Part shown: positions 33,693 through 42,486 of the stretch, in pieces
Position numbering within the stretch: position 1 is the stretch's first letter
Layout: every line of letters starts with the position of its first letter
Source: Cloacibacillus porcorum
GTDB lineage: Bacteria > Synergistota > Synergistia > Synergistales > Synergistaceae
DNA length: 64,000 bases
Reading direction: 5' to 3'
Assembly: GCF_001701045.1 (NCBI RefSeq)
Contig: NZ_CP016757.1
Location: 2,163,501-2,227,500, forward strand
The notes under the pieces: model-generated
What the model saw: only the letters and a program-made list of their open reading frames with translations
Told to the model about the DNA's origin: nothing
Databases searched by the model: none
Translations under genes and position numbers: made by a program

Positions 33693-34399
33693 CAGTGCGA
33701 GACCTCCCCCAGAGTTTTCAGTATATCCTTCGCGGCCGCGATGGGATCGGCGGCCTCCAGTATCGGACGTCCGACGACGATATATGATGCGCCGGCCTCC
33801 GCCGCGTCCTTCGCGGTGGCGACGCGCGTCTGATCCTCGGTGCTCACCTTTTTAGCGCGGATTCCCGGCACGACGCGCAGCAGCTTTTCCGCGCGGCCCT
33901 TGAGAAGTTCGAGGTCGAGCGGCGAACAGACGATGCCGTCGAGTCCCGCGCGCTGAGCGGTCTCCGCGCGTCCAACCAGCGCCTGCTGCATGTCGCAGCC
34001 GGGGTGGACGTCGCTCCAGAGTTCGCCGCCGAGGCTCGTAAGCACGGTGATGCCGAGCAGCTTCATGCGGCTGCCCGTCTTATCGCGCATCGCGACGCTG
34101 CGGGCCATCATCTCGTAGCCGCCGGAGGTGTGAATGGTAAGCGCCCAGAGGCCGAGCTCGGAGAGCGGCTCCACCGCCGAGGCCACCGTATTGGGAATGT
34201 CATGCAGTTTGAGGTCGAGAAAGAGCTCGTAGCCGCGGTCGATTATCTCCTTCGCGAAGGCGACGCCGCCGAGCGCGTAAAGGCGCGGCCCTACCTTAAC
34301 ATATTTTGTAGCCTTGTCGAGCCTGTCGAGAAAATCCCTCGCACCGTCAAGCGACGGCAGGTCAAGCGCCACAATGAGTCCGCATTTATTGTTATCCAT
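33692..34399 (-). CDS. pyrF: Orotidine 5'-phosphate decarboxylase
   Basis: A 235-residue TIM-barrel enzyme making UMP from OMP. It opens MDNNKCGLIVALDLPSLDGA; the catalytic Lys/Asp cluster is in LFLDLKLHDIPNTVASAV, and phosphate binding in the late TRVATAKDAAEAGASYIVVGRPI. I use ATG 34399, preceded by GGAGGGACG, instead of the in-frame start 14 codons upstream that lies in the hairpin 34420-34456. It overlaps pyrE by 1 bp. Confidence 0.94.
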   Translation of the reverse strand: MDNNKCGLIVALDLPSLDGARDFLDRLDKATKYVKVGPRLYALGGVAFAKEIIDRGYELFLDLKLHDIPNTVASAVEPLSELGLWALTIHTSGGYEMMARSVAMRDKTGSRMKLLGITVLTSLGGELWSDVHPGCDMQQALVGRAETAQRAGLDGIVCSPLDLELLKGRAEKLLRVVPGIRAKKVSTEDQTRVATAKDAAEAGASYIVVGRPILEAADPIAAAKDILKTLGEVSH

Positions 34400-34419
34400 A
34401 TATGTTCGTCCCTCCGTAC

Positions 34420-34456
34420 GACGATAGCACAACCGCGTCACAGTTGTGCTATCGTC
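34420..34456. promoter_or_regulatory. Strong 14-bp-arm hairpin between pyrC and pyrF
   Basis: GACGATAGCACAAC / GTTGTGCTATCGTC pair perfectly around a 9-nt loop, starting 21 bp upstream of the pyrF ATG. No T-tract follows, so it is more likely an mRNA-processing or translation-control structure, or a leaky terminator, inside the pyr operon. Confidence 0.6.
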
Positions 34457-34532
34457 AGTCTTTCAATATTATAACTTCATTACCGTCACTTGTGGTATAC
34501 GGCGAATTTTTATGCTGCGGGCGGTATTTCCC

Positions 34533-35837
34533 TTAGAGCTCCTCTTCGTCCTGCCAGATTTTACGGCCTTCGACGAAGGTCATCACCGGCCAGGCCGTCA
34601 GCGCGACGCCCTCCCAGGGGCAGCAGCGGGCCTTGCTCTTCCAGGTGCGGCAGTCGACGATGCGGGTCCTGTCCTCGTCAATGACCGTGAGGTCGGCGGT
34701 TGCGCCCTCTTCGATGCGGCCGAGCCCCTGCCATTTTTCGGGAAGCAGCGAGGCCGGCGAGGCGGTCATCTTCGTGAAGAGAAGTTCGAGCGGGACGTCG
34801 GGATAGTTGCGGCTGCGGTAGTCGAGAAGCACGGCGACGGCGCATTCGAGGGAGGCTATTCCGAAGGGGGCCTCCTGGAAGGGCTCATCCTTCTCATCCA
34901 TGTGCCACGGCGCGTGATCCGTGACGATCGCGTCTATCGTGCCGTCCTTTATACCCTCCCAGAGCGCCTTCTGGTCCTCGGCGGAGCGAAGCGGCGGGTT
35001 CACCTTGAAGCGCGAGTTGTATCCGCTGTTGATGACCGCGTTCTCGTTGAGCGTGAGGTGATGGAAGGTTGTATCGCAGGTGATGTCGAGCCCCGCGCGT
35101 TTCGCGTTGCGGATGAGTTCGACGGCGCCCGCGCTTGAGAGGTGCGTGAAGTGGATGCGTCCGCCGGTGTCGCGCACAAGGGCGATGCCGCGCGCCACGT
35201 CGATCTCTTCGGAGGCTCCGGGGATGCCCTTAAGGCCGGACATTACGCTGACGCGGCCCTCGTGGACCTGTCCGCCCTTGAAGAGGCTGATCTCCTCGGG
35301 GTGCTCCATGACGCGGGGGAGCTTCTTCCCCGTGTAGAGCAGCGCGAGGCGCAGAAGCTGGCTGGTGGCTACCGGCGCGCCGTCGTCGGTGAAGAATACC
35401 GCGCCCGCCTCAGTCATCTTTTCCATCTCGCATATCTCTTTGCCTTCGCGGTTCTTGCTCACGCAGCCCGCCGGCAGGATGCGCGCGGCCTTGGCCGCCG
35501 CCCCGTGGCTTATGACATATTCGATAAGCGCCGGTTCGGAGACCGCGGGCTTCGTGTTCGGCATCGCTACGAGCGTCGTAAATCCGCCCGCGGCGCCCGC
35601 GTGCGCGCCGCTGTTAAGATCCTCGTTCCACTCGCCGCCGGGATCGCGGAAGTGCGCGTGAAGGTCGATGAAGCCGGGGGTCAGCAGACGGCCGCCGCCC
35701 TCGACGACCTCCGCCCCTTCGCAGGTAAGCGCCGTCCCGATCTTCGCGACCCTGCCCTCTTCGACGAGAAGACAGTCGTCCTTTATGAATTCCTTGCCAT
35801 TGAATATTTTAAAACCCTTAAAAAGAATCTTTTCCAT
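34533..35837 (-). CDS. pyrC: Dihydroorotase
   Basis: A 434-residue type I (PyrC/AllB-like) amidohydrolase that cyclises carbamoyl aspartate. Zinc ligands are in LLTPGFIDLHAHFRDPGGEW (about 56-75), with FTHLSSAGAVELIR, CDTTFHHLTL and VTDHAPWHMDEK carrying the further His/Asp residues. It overlaps pyrB by 1 bp. Confidence 0.94.
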   Translation of the reverse strand: MEKILFKGFKIFNGKEFIKDDCLLVEEGRVAKIGTALTCEGAEVVEGGGRLLTPGFIDLHAHFRDPGGEWNEDLNSGAHAGAAGGFTTLVAMPNTKPAVSEPALIEYVISHGAAAKAARILPAGCVSKNREGKEICEMEKMTEAGAVFFTDDGAPVATSQLLRLALLYTGKKLPRVMEHPEEISLFKGGQVHEGRVSVMSGLKGIPGASEEIDVARGIALVRDTGGRIHFTHLSSAGAVELIRNAKRAGLDITCDTTFHHLTLNENAVINSGYNSRFKVNPPLRSAEDQKALWEGIKDGTIDAIVTDHAPWHMDEKDEPFQEAPFGIASLECAVAVLLDYRSRNYPDVPLELLFTKMTASPASLLPEKWQGLGRIEEGATADLTVIDEDRTRIVDCRTWKSKARCCPWEGVALTAWPVMTFVEGRKIWQDEEEL

Positions 35838-36793
35838 TACCTTGCACCTCCGCCGCAGAGATAGAGAAGCGCCATTCTTGTAGCGACTCCTGAACGCACC
35901 TGTTCGAGTATCACGCTCTGATGTCCGTCGGCAACCTCGGAGGCGATCTCAACGCCCCTGTTTATCGGGCCGGGGTGCATCGCGAGAGCGCCGGGATTGG
36001 CATATTTCATGAGCTCCTCGTCGGCGCCCCACCAGCGGTGGTACTCGTCGACCGAGGGGAAGAGGCCGTCCTGCTGTCTCTCGCGCTGTATTCTCAACAT
36101 GTAGACCATGTCGGCGTTCTCGACAGCTTTGCGCGGGTCGCGGTCATACTTCACGCCGAGCTGTTCGACCTCTCTCGGCATCAGCGTCGGCGGTCCGGAG
36201 AGCACCACTTCGCAGCCCATCGTCTTGAAGGCTATGACGTCGCTGCGCGCCACGCGGCTGTGAAGGACGTCGCCGACGAGGGCGATCTTACGGCCTTCTA
36301 GATCTCCGAAGTGCTTCCAGGCCGTGTAAACATCAAGCAGAGCCTGCGTCGGGTGCGCGTGGGTGCCGTCGCCCGCGTTGAGGACGATGCCGCGCTTGAG
36401 CTTCGAGGCAAGGTACTGCGCCGCGCCTACCGCTCCGTGGCGCATGACGACGATATCCGCGCCCATCGCCTCAAGCGTCCAGGCCGTATCGCGCATCGTC
36501 TCGCCCTTCGCGGCGCTTGAGCCGGAGACCGACCAGTTGACGACGTCGGCGGAGAGCATCTTCTCCGCAAGCTCGAAGGAGACCCTGGTGCGCGTCGAGT
36601 TCTCAAAGAAGAGGTTGACGCACATCTTGCCGCGAAGCGCGGGGACCTTCTTCACGGGGCGGTCCATTACATTTTCCATATGCCGCGACTGATCGAGGAA
36701 GAAATAGAGCTCCTCTCTTGTCCAGCAGTCAAGGTCTATTACGCTGCGATGACGCCAGGTCATCTGTCCGATCTCGTTAAGCATCGCGCTCAC
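35837..36793 (-). CDS. pyrB: Aspartate carbamoyltransferase catalytic subunit
   Basis: A 318-residue ATCase catalytic chain. The carbamoyl-phosphate site is FFENSTRTRVSFELAEKML; other motifs are VMRHGAVGAAQYLA, LNAGDGTHAHPTQALLD, GDVLHSRVARSD and AMHPGPINRGVEI. No pyrI gene follows. It overlaps pyrR by 17 bp. Three in-frame Met codons lie in the first 11 residues and the exact start is uncertain. Confidence 0.95.
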   Translation of the reverse strand: MSAMLNEIGQMTWRHRSVIDLDCWTREELYFFLDQSRHMENVMDRPVKKVPALRGKMCVNLFFENSTRTRVSFELAEKMLSADVVNWSVSGSSAAKGETMRDTAWTLEAMGADIVVMRHGAVGAAQYLASKLKRGIVLNAGDGTHAHPTQALLDVYTAWKHFGDLEGRKIALVGDVLHSRVARSDVIAFKTMGCEVVLSGPPTLMPREVEQLGVKYDRDPRKAVENADMVYMLRIQRERQQDGLFPSVDEYHRWWGADEELMKYANPGALAMHPGPINRGVEIASEVADGHQSVILEQVRSGVATRMALLYLCGGGAR

Positions 36794-37331
36794 AGATTAC
36801 CACCTCGTCCTTTCCGTCAAGTTCTTCTACTTTTACTTCGATTACTTCGTTTTTCGATGTCGGTACGTTCTTTCCGCAGATGTCGGCGTGTATCGGGAGC
36901 TCGCGGTGGCCGCGGTCGATGATGACGGCCAGCTGCACTATCTGGGGACGGCCAAGGTCCACAAGGGCCTCTAGGGCCGCGCGGACGGTGCGTCCGGTGA
37001 AGAGCACGTCGTCCACAAGGAAGAGATGCTTGCCGGAGATATCCACCGGCATTCTCGTGCTGTGCACGATCGGCTGCTCGGAAAGAGTCGTGAGGTCGTC
37101 GCGGTAGAGCGTGATGTCCAGCTCTCCGCAGGGCACCTTCGAGCCCTCGGCCTCTTCAATGAGCTTCTGCAGACGGCGCGCGATGTAGACGCCGCGCCGG
37201 TGGATACCCACCAGTACCATGTTGTCGGTACCCTTGTTGTGCTCCACCATCTCGTGGGCGATGCGGCGAATGACGCGATTAAGATCCTGCGCGTTCATCA
37301 GTTTCGCCTTTTCTCTAAGTTCCGCCATCAA
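36777..37331 (-). CDS. pyrR: PyrR bifunctional pyr attenuation regulator / uracil phosphoribosyltransferase
   Basis: A 184-residue PRT-fold protein. In B. subtilis and relatives PyrR binds pyr mRNA in the presence of UMP and promotes termination, and it also has weak UPRTase activity. The PRPP loop LFLVDDVLFTGRTVRAAL (about 100-117), VGIHRRGVYIARRL and LDITLYRDDL are diagnostic. It is the first gene of pyrRBCFE. An attenuator hairpin (37382-37406) lies 50 bp upstream, which fits autogenous control. Confidence 0.95.
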   Translation of the reverse strand: MMAELREKAKLMNAQDLNRVIRRIAHEMVEHNKGTDNMVLVGIHRRGVYIARRLQKLIEEAEGSKVPCGELDITLYRDDLTTLSEQPIVHSTRMPVDISGKHLFLVDDVLFTGRTVRAALEALVDLGRPQIVQLAVIIDRGHRELPIHADICGKNVPTSKNEVIEVKVEELDGKDEVVICERDA

Positions 37332-37373
37332 AAACCCCTCCTACGCTTTTATTTTGTAAATCCGTATTTCCGC

Positions 37374-37406
37374 AAAAAACAAGACCGCCCCCCAACGGAA
37401 CAGTCT
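37374..37406 (-). terminator. Attenuator hairpin in the pyr leader
   Basis: AGACTGTTCC / GGGGCGGTCT pairs across a GTTGG loop, followed by TTGTTTTTT on the minus strand: an intrinsic terminator between promoter and pyrR. An upstream ACGAGACC (about 37455-37448) can pair with the GGTCT arm as an alternative antiterminator. PyrR is the expected effector; its exact binding loop was not identified. Confidence 0.65.
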
Positions 37407-37514
37407 CTCTTAAAAAACACCCGGCATAACGGCGAAGCTGTCAATATGGTCTCGTATCTCCCGTGAAATCCGCGTCTTCATCCGTCATGCCTCCCTTTGA
37501 TTTGAACTGATGGT

Positions 37515-37552
37515 ATTATACAGTATATTTTTTAATCATGCAAGCGGTTGCA
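37515..37552 (-). promoter_or_regulatory. pyr operon promoter overlapped by a LacI-family-like operator
   Basis: Minus strand -35 TTGCAT (37543-37538), exactly 17-bp spacer, -10 TATAAT (37520-37515). The palindrome TGCAAGCGGTTGCA (37539-37552) covers the -35 box, so bound protein would block polymerase. It matches the codBA site at 19009-19022 in 12 of 14 positions. Confidence 0.7.
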
Positions 37553-37727
37553 AAAATTAGTAAAAAACAACAAAATTGCCGGCTGGAGACGGCAAAGTTA
37601 AGCCGGGACGCTCAATTCCGCCAAAAAAGCTGAACGTTATGCCTCTAAAAGATAAGAATTTTCCACAGGGCCAAGGCGCGCGCTATATAAAAATCTAAAT
37701 TATAATATGAATATGGAGAGATACGAA

Positions 37728-39605
37728 ATGAACAGCGAATGGAAAACTACCGCCTGCCCCTACGACTGCCCCTGCGCCTGCTCGATGCTCGCGCGGGTAA
37801 ACGGCGGCAACATAGAGCTGCGCGTAAATCCCGCCAACAAACAGTGCTCCTTCATCTGTGCCAAGGGGCGGCGTTTTATAAAACGGATCAACGACCCGCG
37901 GCGGCTGCTTCATCCGCTTATGCGCCGCGGCGCGGATTGGGTAAAAATTTCCTGGGATGAGGCGCTCGGCCTGTGGGCCGAAAAGATATCGGCGGCAGTT
38001 AAGGACTGCGGCCCGCTCTCCGTGATGTCATTCGCCAGCGCGGGCTCCATGACCTTTTCCAAACAGCTGATCCCCGCCTTCTACGCCGCCCTCGGCGGCT
38101 TCACGAAAACCAAAGGAACCCTCTGCTCCTCCATCGGCTCGGCGGGGCTTAAAGAATCTACCTGCGGCTTCGGCGTCCCCTATGTTCCTCTGGAGGATAT
38201 CTCCACGGCGCGCGGCCTGCTCTTCTGGGGACGCAACAGCCGCCATACGCAGCCGCAGATGGCCCCCGGCCTCGCGGCGCTGCGGCGCGGCGGCGGGGAG
38301 ACGGCCTGCGTCGAGGTGCGCCTCTCGGCGACGGCGGCGCAGAGCGACCGCTTCTGGCGGATATCGCCGGGCGGAGACTGGGCGCTCGCCGCCTGGCTCT
38401 GCCGCCGGTTGGTGGATGATAAAAGGGACTGCCGCGGCTGGCGCGCGCGTGCCGTAAATCACGGAGAATTTCTCCGGGTACTGCATAACGCGGATATGGA
38501 GCGGCTGCTGGCGCAGGCAGGCCTTTCGGAGGAAACCGCCGAGGAGATATACCGCTGGCTCCTCTCGCATTACCCCGTCGTCCACATTCCCGCCTACGGC
38601 GCGCAGCGCTATCTGCACGGAGACATGCAGTTTCGCTGGATATTCGCCCTCGCGGTGCTCTGCGGCGGCTTTGAAGACGCGCGGGCGGGGCTCTCGTTCA
38701 GCAAAGACGAGGGGGCGCTCTTTCCCGAGGGGATTTTTGAGGAAAGTTCCAACATACGCCGCTTCGGCGTCACCACCTGGCCCGCCGAGCTGCTGAAGGC
38801 GGAGCCTCCCGTGCGGGTGCTGAACATCCTCTGCGCCAACCCCGCGCAGCAGTCGCCCGATTCGCGGCTGATCGAGGAGGCACTGGCCGCGGTGGATTTC
38901 AAAGTATGCAGCGAGGTCTTTATGACGCGTACCGCCGAGCTCTGCGACCTTGTGCTGCCCGCCTCGATCTTCCTCGAAGAGGAGGACTGGATCGGCGGCT
39001 ACGGGCACAGCTACATCAGCCGCAATGAACGCGTCGCCGCCCCGCGAGGCGAGTGCCGCAGCGACTGGGAGACATACGGCGCCCTCGCGGAACGTCTCGG
39101 CCTCGACCTTGATATGAGGGGGCTCTTCTCGCAAATGGGACGGATGATCTCCGTCGACGCCCGCCTCCGCGAGGTCTCGCGGAACCTCTATCTCTGGGAC
39201 GAACCATGCTACTGGAAGCTCTCCGCCTCCCGTGCGCGGCTGCCGGAGACGACGCCGCTGCCGCTGAAAATACCGGCGGGACACCTGCGCCTCGTCACCG
39301 TTCACTCGGAGCTGTACATCAACGGGCAAAATATCGACGCTCCGGCGTCGTGTATGGAGCCGATCGTCAATCTGCCGGAAAGATTTTGTCTGGAGAGAAA
39401 GATAGCGGACGGAGACAGGGTGCGCATTCTCTCCGCCAACGGCGCGGAACTTACCATGCGCGCGGCGATAGACCGCTCCCTCGGGGAAGATACCGCCTGG
39501 GCGATGCAGGGGCTGCCGGGACTAAACAGGCTGACCAGCGCATACGAGGCTCCGGGGAGGGGCGCGCCCTACGCGGAGTGTTTTATAACAGTAGAAAAGA
39601 TGTAA
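37728..39605 (+). CDS. Molybdopterin (bis-MGD) oxidoreductase of unknown substrate
   Basis: A 625-residue member of the DMSO-reductase/formate-dehydrogenase superfamily. A [4Fe-4S] motif is near the N-terminus (TACPYDCPCACSM ... CSFICAKG), followed by the Mo/W-MGD domains (SSIGSAGLKESTCGFGVPY, LLFWGRNSRHTQPQM, LCANPAQQSPDSRLIEEAL, VFMTRTAELCDLVLPAS) and a C-terminal MoCo dinucleotide domain (NIDAPASCMEPIVNLP, DRVRILSANGAEL). No Tat signal is present, so it is cytoplasmic. No electron-transfer partner genes adjoin it. I chose ATG 37728 because GGAGAG lies 8 nt upstream; TATAAT at 37701-37706 lies too close to the earlier ATG (37707). The substrate cannot be assigned. Confidence 0.85.
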   Translation: MNSEWKTTACPYDCPCACSMLARVNGGNIELRVNPANKQCSFICAKGRRFIKRINDPRRLLHPLMRRGADWVKISWDEALGLWAEKISAAVKDCGPLSVMSFASAGSMTFSKQLIPAFYAALGGFTKTKGTLCSSIGSAGLKESTCGFGVPYVPLEDISTARGLLFWGRNSRHTQPQMAPGLAALRRGGGETACVEVRLSATAAQSDRFWRISPGGDWALAAWLCRRLVDDKRDCRGWRARAVNHGEFLRVLHNADMERLLAQAGLSEETAEEIYRWLLSHYPVVHIPAYGAQRYLHGDMQFRWIFALAVLCGGFEDARAGLSFSKDEGALFPEGIFEESSNIRRFGVTTWPAELLKAEPPVRVLNILCANPAQQSPDSRLIEEALAAVDFKVCSEVFMTRTAELCDLVLPASIFLEEEDWIGGYGHSYISRNERVAAPRGECRSDWETYGALAERLGLDLDMRGLFSQMGRMISVDARLREVSRNLYLWDEPCYWKLSASRARLPETTPLPLKIPAGHLRLVTVHSELYINGQNIDAPASCMEPIVNLPERFCLERKIADGDRVRILSANGAELTMRAAIDRSLGEDTAWAMQGLPGLNRLTSAYEAPGRGAPYAECFITVEKM

Positions 39606-39622
39606 CGGGAGGACACGCTTTT

Positions 39623-40852
39623 TTATCCGGTCTCCTTCAGCGCTTCGCGCAGCGCCCGGATTTCATTTGAACGGATATATTCGCCTATCTGGGGCCCCTC
39701 GAGAGTCTCGGGCACACGGCATTTCGCGGCGGCCTTAATAGTCGCCAGAAATCTTTCATAATCGAGGAGAAAGTCCGGGATCTCGCCGCCGTCGGCGGCG
39801 ATGACGGTCCGAAAACCGTCAGCTCCCAGCGGCTCGCCCTCAAGCGCCCGGAGCAGATCCCTGATCTTCGCGGGGTTTTTCATGCGCGAGGGGCGCATAT
39901 GCTCCACCGCCGCAAACCTCGCGCAGCGGCTCCAGAGGCGCGGCAGCCCTAAGGTCTCCGAGATATCCTTCATAAGCGCGCCGCCGCGCTCCTCGTGTCC
40001 GTAATGGTGCGGCAGCGTCTCCGCCGGCGTCTCACCCTTGCCGATATCGTGCATCAGCGCCGCGAAGCGCACCTCGGCTCGCTCCGTCATCGCCGCGGCA
40101 CGGTCGAGTACCAGCATCGTATGCTCGAAGGCGTCGCCTTCGGGGTGGTATTCCGGCGGCTGGCTCTGGCCTATGAGCCTGTACAGCCAGGGAAATTCCT
40201 GCTCAAGGAGCCCCGCGGCCAGCAGACTGCGGAAATAGCGCGAGGGACGCGGCGCGCCGAGCGCCTTCTCAAGCTCGGCAAATTTACGCTCCCGCGGCTC
40301 GTCCCTCAGCTCTGCCGCGCAGCGTCCCATCATCGCAAGCGTCGCCGCCTCTATGGAAAAGTCTAACTGCGCCGCCTGACGCGCCGCGCGCAGGGCTCGC
40401 AGCGGGTCTTCGCAAAAGTGTTCCGAGGTGGCCCGTATCAGCCGCAGCTTAATATCGCACGCTCCGCCGTAGGGGTCGACCAGGCAGCCGTCCGCGCCGA
40501 GCGCCATGCTGTTTACCGTCGTATCCCGCCGGTAAAGGTCTTCCTCTATCGTTATATCGGGAGCGCAGCAGACCTCAAACCCCTTATAGCCGGAGCCGTT
40601 TTTTCGCTCGCGGCGCGCGAAGGCGGTCTCGCAAAGCTGGCCGTCCACCTCCAGAAGAAAGACCGGAAAGGAACGTCCCACCAGCCGCGCCCCAGGGAAG
40701 AGCGCGTGAAATACCTCCGGCGACAGGCCGCAGACGACATAGTCGCGGTCGTGAGCCGCGCGCCCCATCAGCCTGTCGCGGACGGCGCCGCCTACAAGAT
40801 AGGCTTTTCCGCCCGCCTCTTTTACCCTTGCAAACAATTCTCTCTCTGTCAT
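39623..40852 (-). CDS. cca: CCA tRNA nucleotidyltransferase (HD-domain type)
   Basis: A 409-residue polymerase-beta-family enzyme that adds or repairs the tRNA 3' CCA. N-terminal AYLVGGAVRDRLMGR and HDRDYVVCG carry the metal-binding aspartates; RRDTTVNSMALG and EDPLRALRAARQAAQL follow. An HD phosphohydrolase domain lies at about 230-340 (FEHTMLVLDRAA ... ALMHDIGKGETP). The HD form usually belongs to full CCA-adding enzymes. It is convergent with the Mo oxidoreductase, ending 17 bp from it, and follows the frr terminator. Confidence 0.9.
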   Translation of the reverse strand: MTERELFARVKEAGGKAYLVGGAVRDRLMGRAAHDRDYVVCGLSPEVFHALFPGARLVGRSFPVFLLEVDGQLCETAFARRERKNGSGYKGFEVCCAPDITIEEDLYRRDTTVNSMALGADGCLVDPYGGACDIKLRLIRATSEHFCEDPLRALRAARQAAQLDFSIEAATLAMMGRCAAELRDEPRERKFAELEKALGAPRPSRYFRSLLAAGLLEQEFPWLYRLIGQSQPPEYHPEGDAFEHTMLVLDRAAAMTERAEVRFAALMHDIGKGETPAETLPHHYGHEERGGALMKDISETLGLPRLWSRCARFAAVEHMRPSRMKNPAKIRDLLRALEGEPLGADGFRTVIAADGGEIPDFLLDYERFLATIKAAAKCRVPETLEGPQIGEYIRSNEIRALREALKETG

Positions 40853-40865
40853 GGCGGCAACAAAA

Positions 40866-40887
40866 AAGCCGCCGTATCCGGCGGCTT
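40866..40887 (-). terminator. frr intrinsic terminator
   Basis: AAGCCGCC / GGCGGCTT with a 6-nt loop and a T6 tail on the minus strand, 10 bp after the frr stop and just before the cca start. Confidence 0.85.
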
Positions 40888-40897
40888 GAGGTTTGCG

Positions 40898-41455
40898 CTA
40901 CTTATCCATTATCTCTTTTTCTTTATCCGCAAGCACCGCGTCTATCTTCTTGATGAAGGCGTCAGTCTTGTCCTGCGCCTCCTTTTGGAACTTCTTTAGG
41001 TCGTCCTCGGTTATCTTGCTCTCTTTTTCCATCTTTTTAAGGATTTCGAGCGCGTCGCGGCGGATGTTGCGCACAGCTACACGCCCGTCCTCCGCCATCT
41101 TATTGACCATCTTCTTGAGTTCGACGCGGCGCTGCTGCGTGAGCTCAGGCAGATTGAGGCGGATAGACTCGCCGTCGTTCTGCGGCGTGATGCCGAGGCT
41201 CGAAGACTGTATAGCCTTTTCAATGGCCTTCATGGCGGTCTTGTCCCACGGGGTGATAACGATCTGGCGTGCCTCCGGCACATTAACGCTGCCCATATTC
41301 TTGACGGGAGTCGGCGTTCCGAAATAATCCACCTTTATCTCTTCAACAAGTGCGGGATGCGCTCTTCCTGTGCGGACGCCAAGCATAGAACCCTTCAGGT
41401 GTTCGATGCTCTTTTCGCAGCGTGAGGTCAGTTCTTTAAGTACGTTCTGAGGCAT
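40898..41455 (-). CDS. frr: Ribosome recycling factor
   Basis: 185 residues, the standard RRF length. It splits post-termination ribosomes with EF-G. Characteristic segments: GRAHPALVEEIKVDYFGTPTP, GSVNVPEARQIVITPWDK, IRLNLPELTQQRRVELKKMV and the long helical C-terminus. ATG 41455 has AAGGAG 8 nt upstream; the frame is open three codons earlier. It is downstream of pyrH in the usual rpsB-tsf-pyrH-frr order. Confidence 0.96.
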   Translation of the reverse strand: MPQNVLKELTSRCEKSIEHLKGSMLGVRTGRAHPALVEEIKVDYFGTPTPVKNMGSVNVPEARQIVITPWDKTAMKAIEKAIQSSSLGITPQNDGESIRLNLPELTQQRRVELKKMVNKMAEDGRVAVRNIRRDALEILKKMEKESKITEDDLKKFQKEAQDKTDAFIKKIDAVLADKEKEIMDK

Positions 41456-41539
41456 GCAGGTCACTCCTTATGTTTTTTATGATTATAACACTCTTTAGCC
41501 TCTTTCCAAAGGCGGAGGAAAAAGCAATTCCTCGCTGCT

Positions 41540-42247
41540 TTAAGAGACCATCGAGCCGATATTTTCTCCGTCGATCAGCAGTCTGCGCAGATTGCCTTTC
41601 TTGAGCACGTCGAACACGACGATGGGAATTTTATTTTCCTGGCAGAGCGAGAAGGCCGCGGCGTCCATCACCTTAAGCTGCATCTGCAGCGCGTCCATAT
41701 ACGAGACGTGCGGCAGCTTCACGGCGTCGCTGTACTTCGCCGGGTCTTTGTCATATATCCCGTCGACCTTCGTCGCCTTCAGCAGGCAGTCCGCACCGAT
41801 CTCAGAGGCGCGCAGCGCGGCGGTCGTATCAGTGGAAAAATAGGGTGAGCCGGTACCGGCGGCAAAGATGACGATCCGTCCCTTTTCAAGGTGGCGTATC
41901 GCGCGGCGGCGGATGACCGTCTCCGCGATCTGACGCATCTCGATCGCCGACTGCACGCGCGTCGGCTGTCCTAGGCGTTCAAGCGTATCCTGCAGGGCCA
42001 GCGCGTTTATCACCGTGCCGAGCATTCCCATATAGTCGGCCTGCGCGCGTTCGATACTTGTGGTCTGCGCGCCGCGGATGATATTCCCGCCGCCGACCAC
42101 CATCGATATGGCGATACCCTCGCCTGCGACCTCAACTATCTGTTCGCATATCCCGCGTATTGCCTCATAGTCAAGGCCGAAATGTCCCTCTCCCGCCAAG
42201 ATTTCACCGGAGAGTTTGAGAAGAACCCTGCTGTATTTGCGTTCCAT
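41540..42247 (-). CDS. pyrH: Uridylate kinase (UMP kinase)
   Basis: A 235-residue hexameric bacterial UMP kinase of the amino-acid-kinase fold. Motifs: LLKLSGEILAG, ISMVVGGGNIIRG, RRAIRHLEKGRIVIFAAGTGSPYFSTDT and DAAAFSLCQENKIPIVVFD. ATG 42247 lies 8 nt from AAGGTGG; a GTG four codons upstream sits too close. It is in the translation-factor cluster and feeds UTP synthesis from the UMP made by the pyr operon. Confidence 0.95.
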   Translation of the reverse strand: MERKYSRVLLKLSGEILAGEGHFGLDYEAIRGICEQIVEVAGEGIAISMVVGGGNIIRGAQTTSIERAQADYMGMLGTVINALALQDTLERLGQPTRVQSAIEMRQIAETVIRRRAIRHLEKGRIVIFAAGTGSPYFSTDTTAALRASEIGADCLLKATKVDGIYDKDPAKYSDAVKLPHVSYMDALQMQLKVMDAAAFSLCQENKIPIVVFDVLKKGNLRRLLIDGENIGSMVS

Positions 42248-42259
42248 AACATTAACCAC

Positions 42260-42486
42260 CTTCCGAACAGATTTATTTTTTCTATTAGCAGCCGCTTTTT
42301 ATAATAACCCAATAACCGCCCGGCGGACAAATAAGTTCGCTTGTAAAATTCTAATATCCCTCCCGCGCGCCGCAGGCGGACCGCCTCATTCGCGCAGGAG
42401 CTAAAAATTCAGCCGGCCGCCTGAAACGACGGCACAGAGGCCGTTAAATACATTGAAAAAAATCGCCGGATCGGCATTCGCCTAGA
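42260..42486. other. Intergenic region between tsf terminator and pyrH
   Basis: 227 bp with no gene. On the minus strand a TTGTCC-N18-TATTAT pair about 60 bp before pyrH could be its promoter. Nothing else is recognisable. Confidence 0.3.

Noticed and set aside
38028-39329. A 433-codon minus-strand open frame inside the Mo oxidoreductase
   Set aside because: It is antisense to a protein with clear [4Fe-4S] and MoCo motifs; no independent support.
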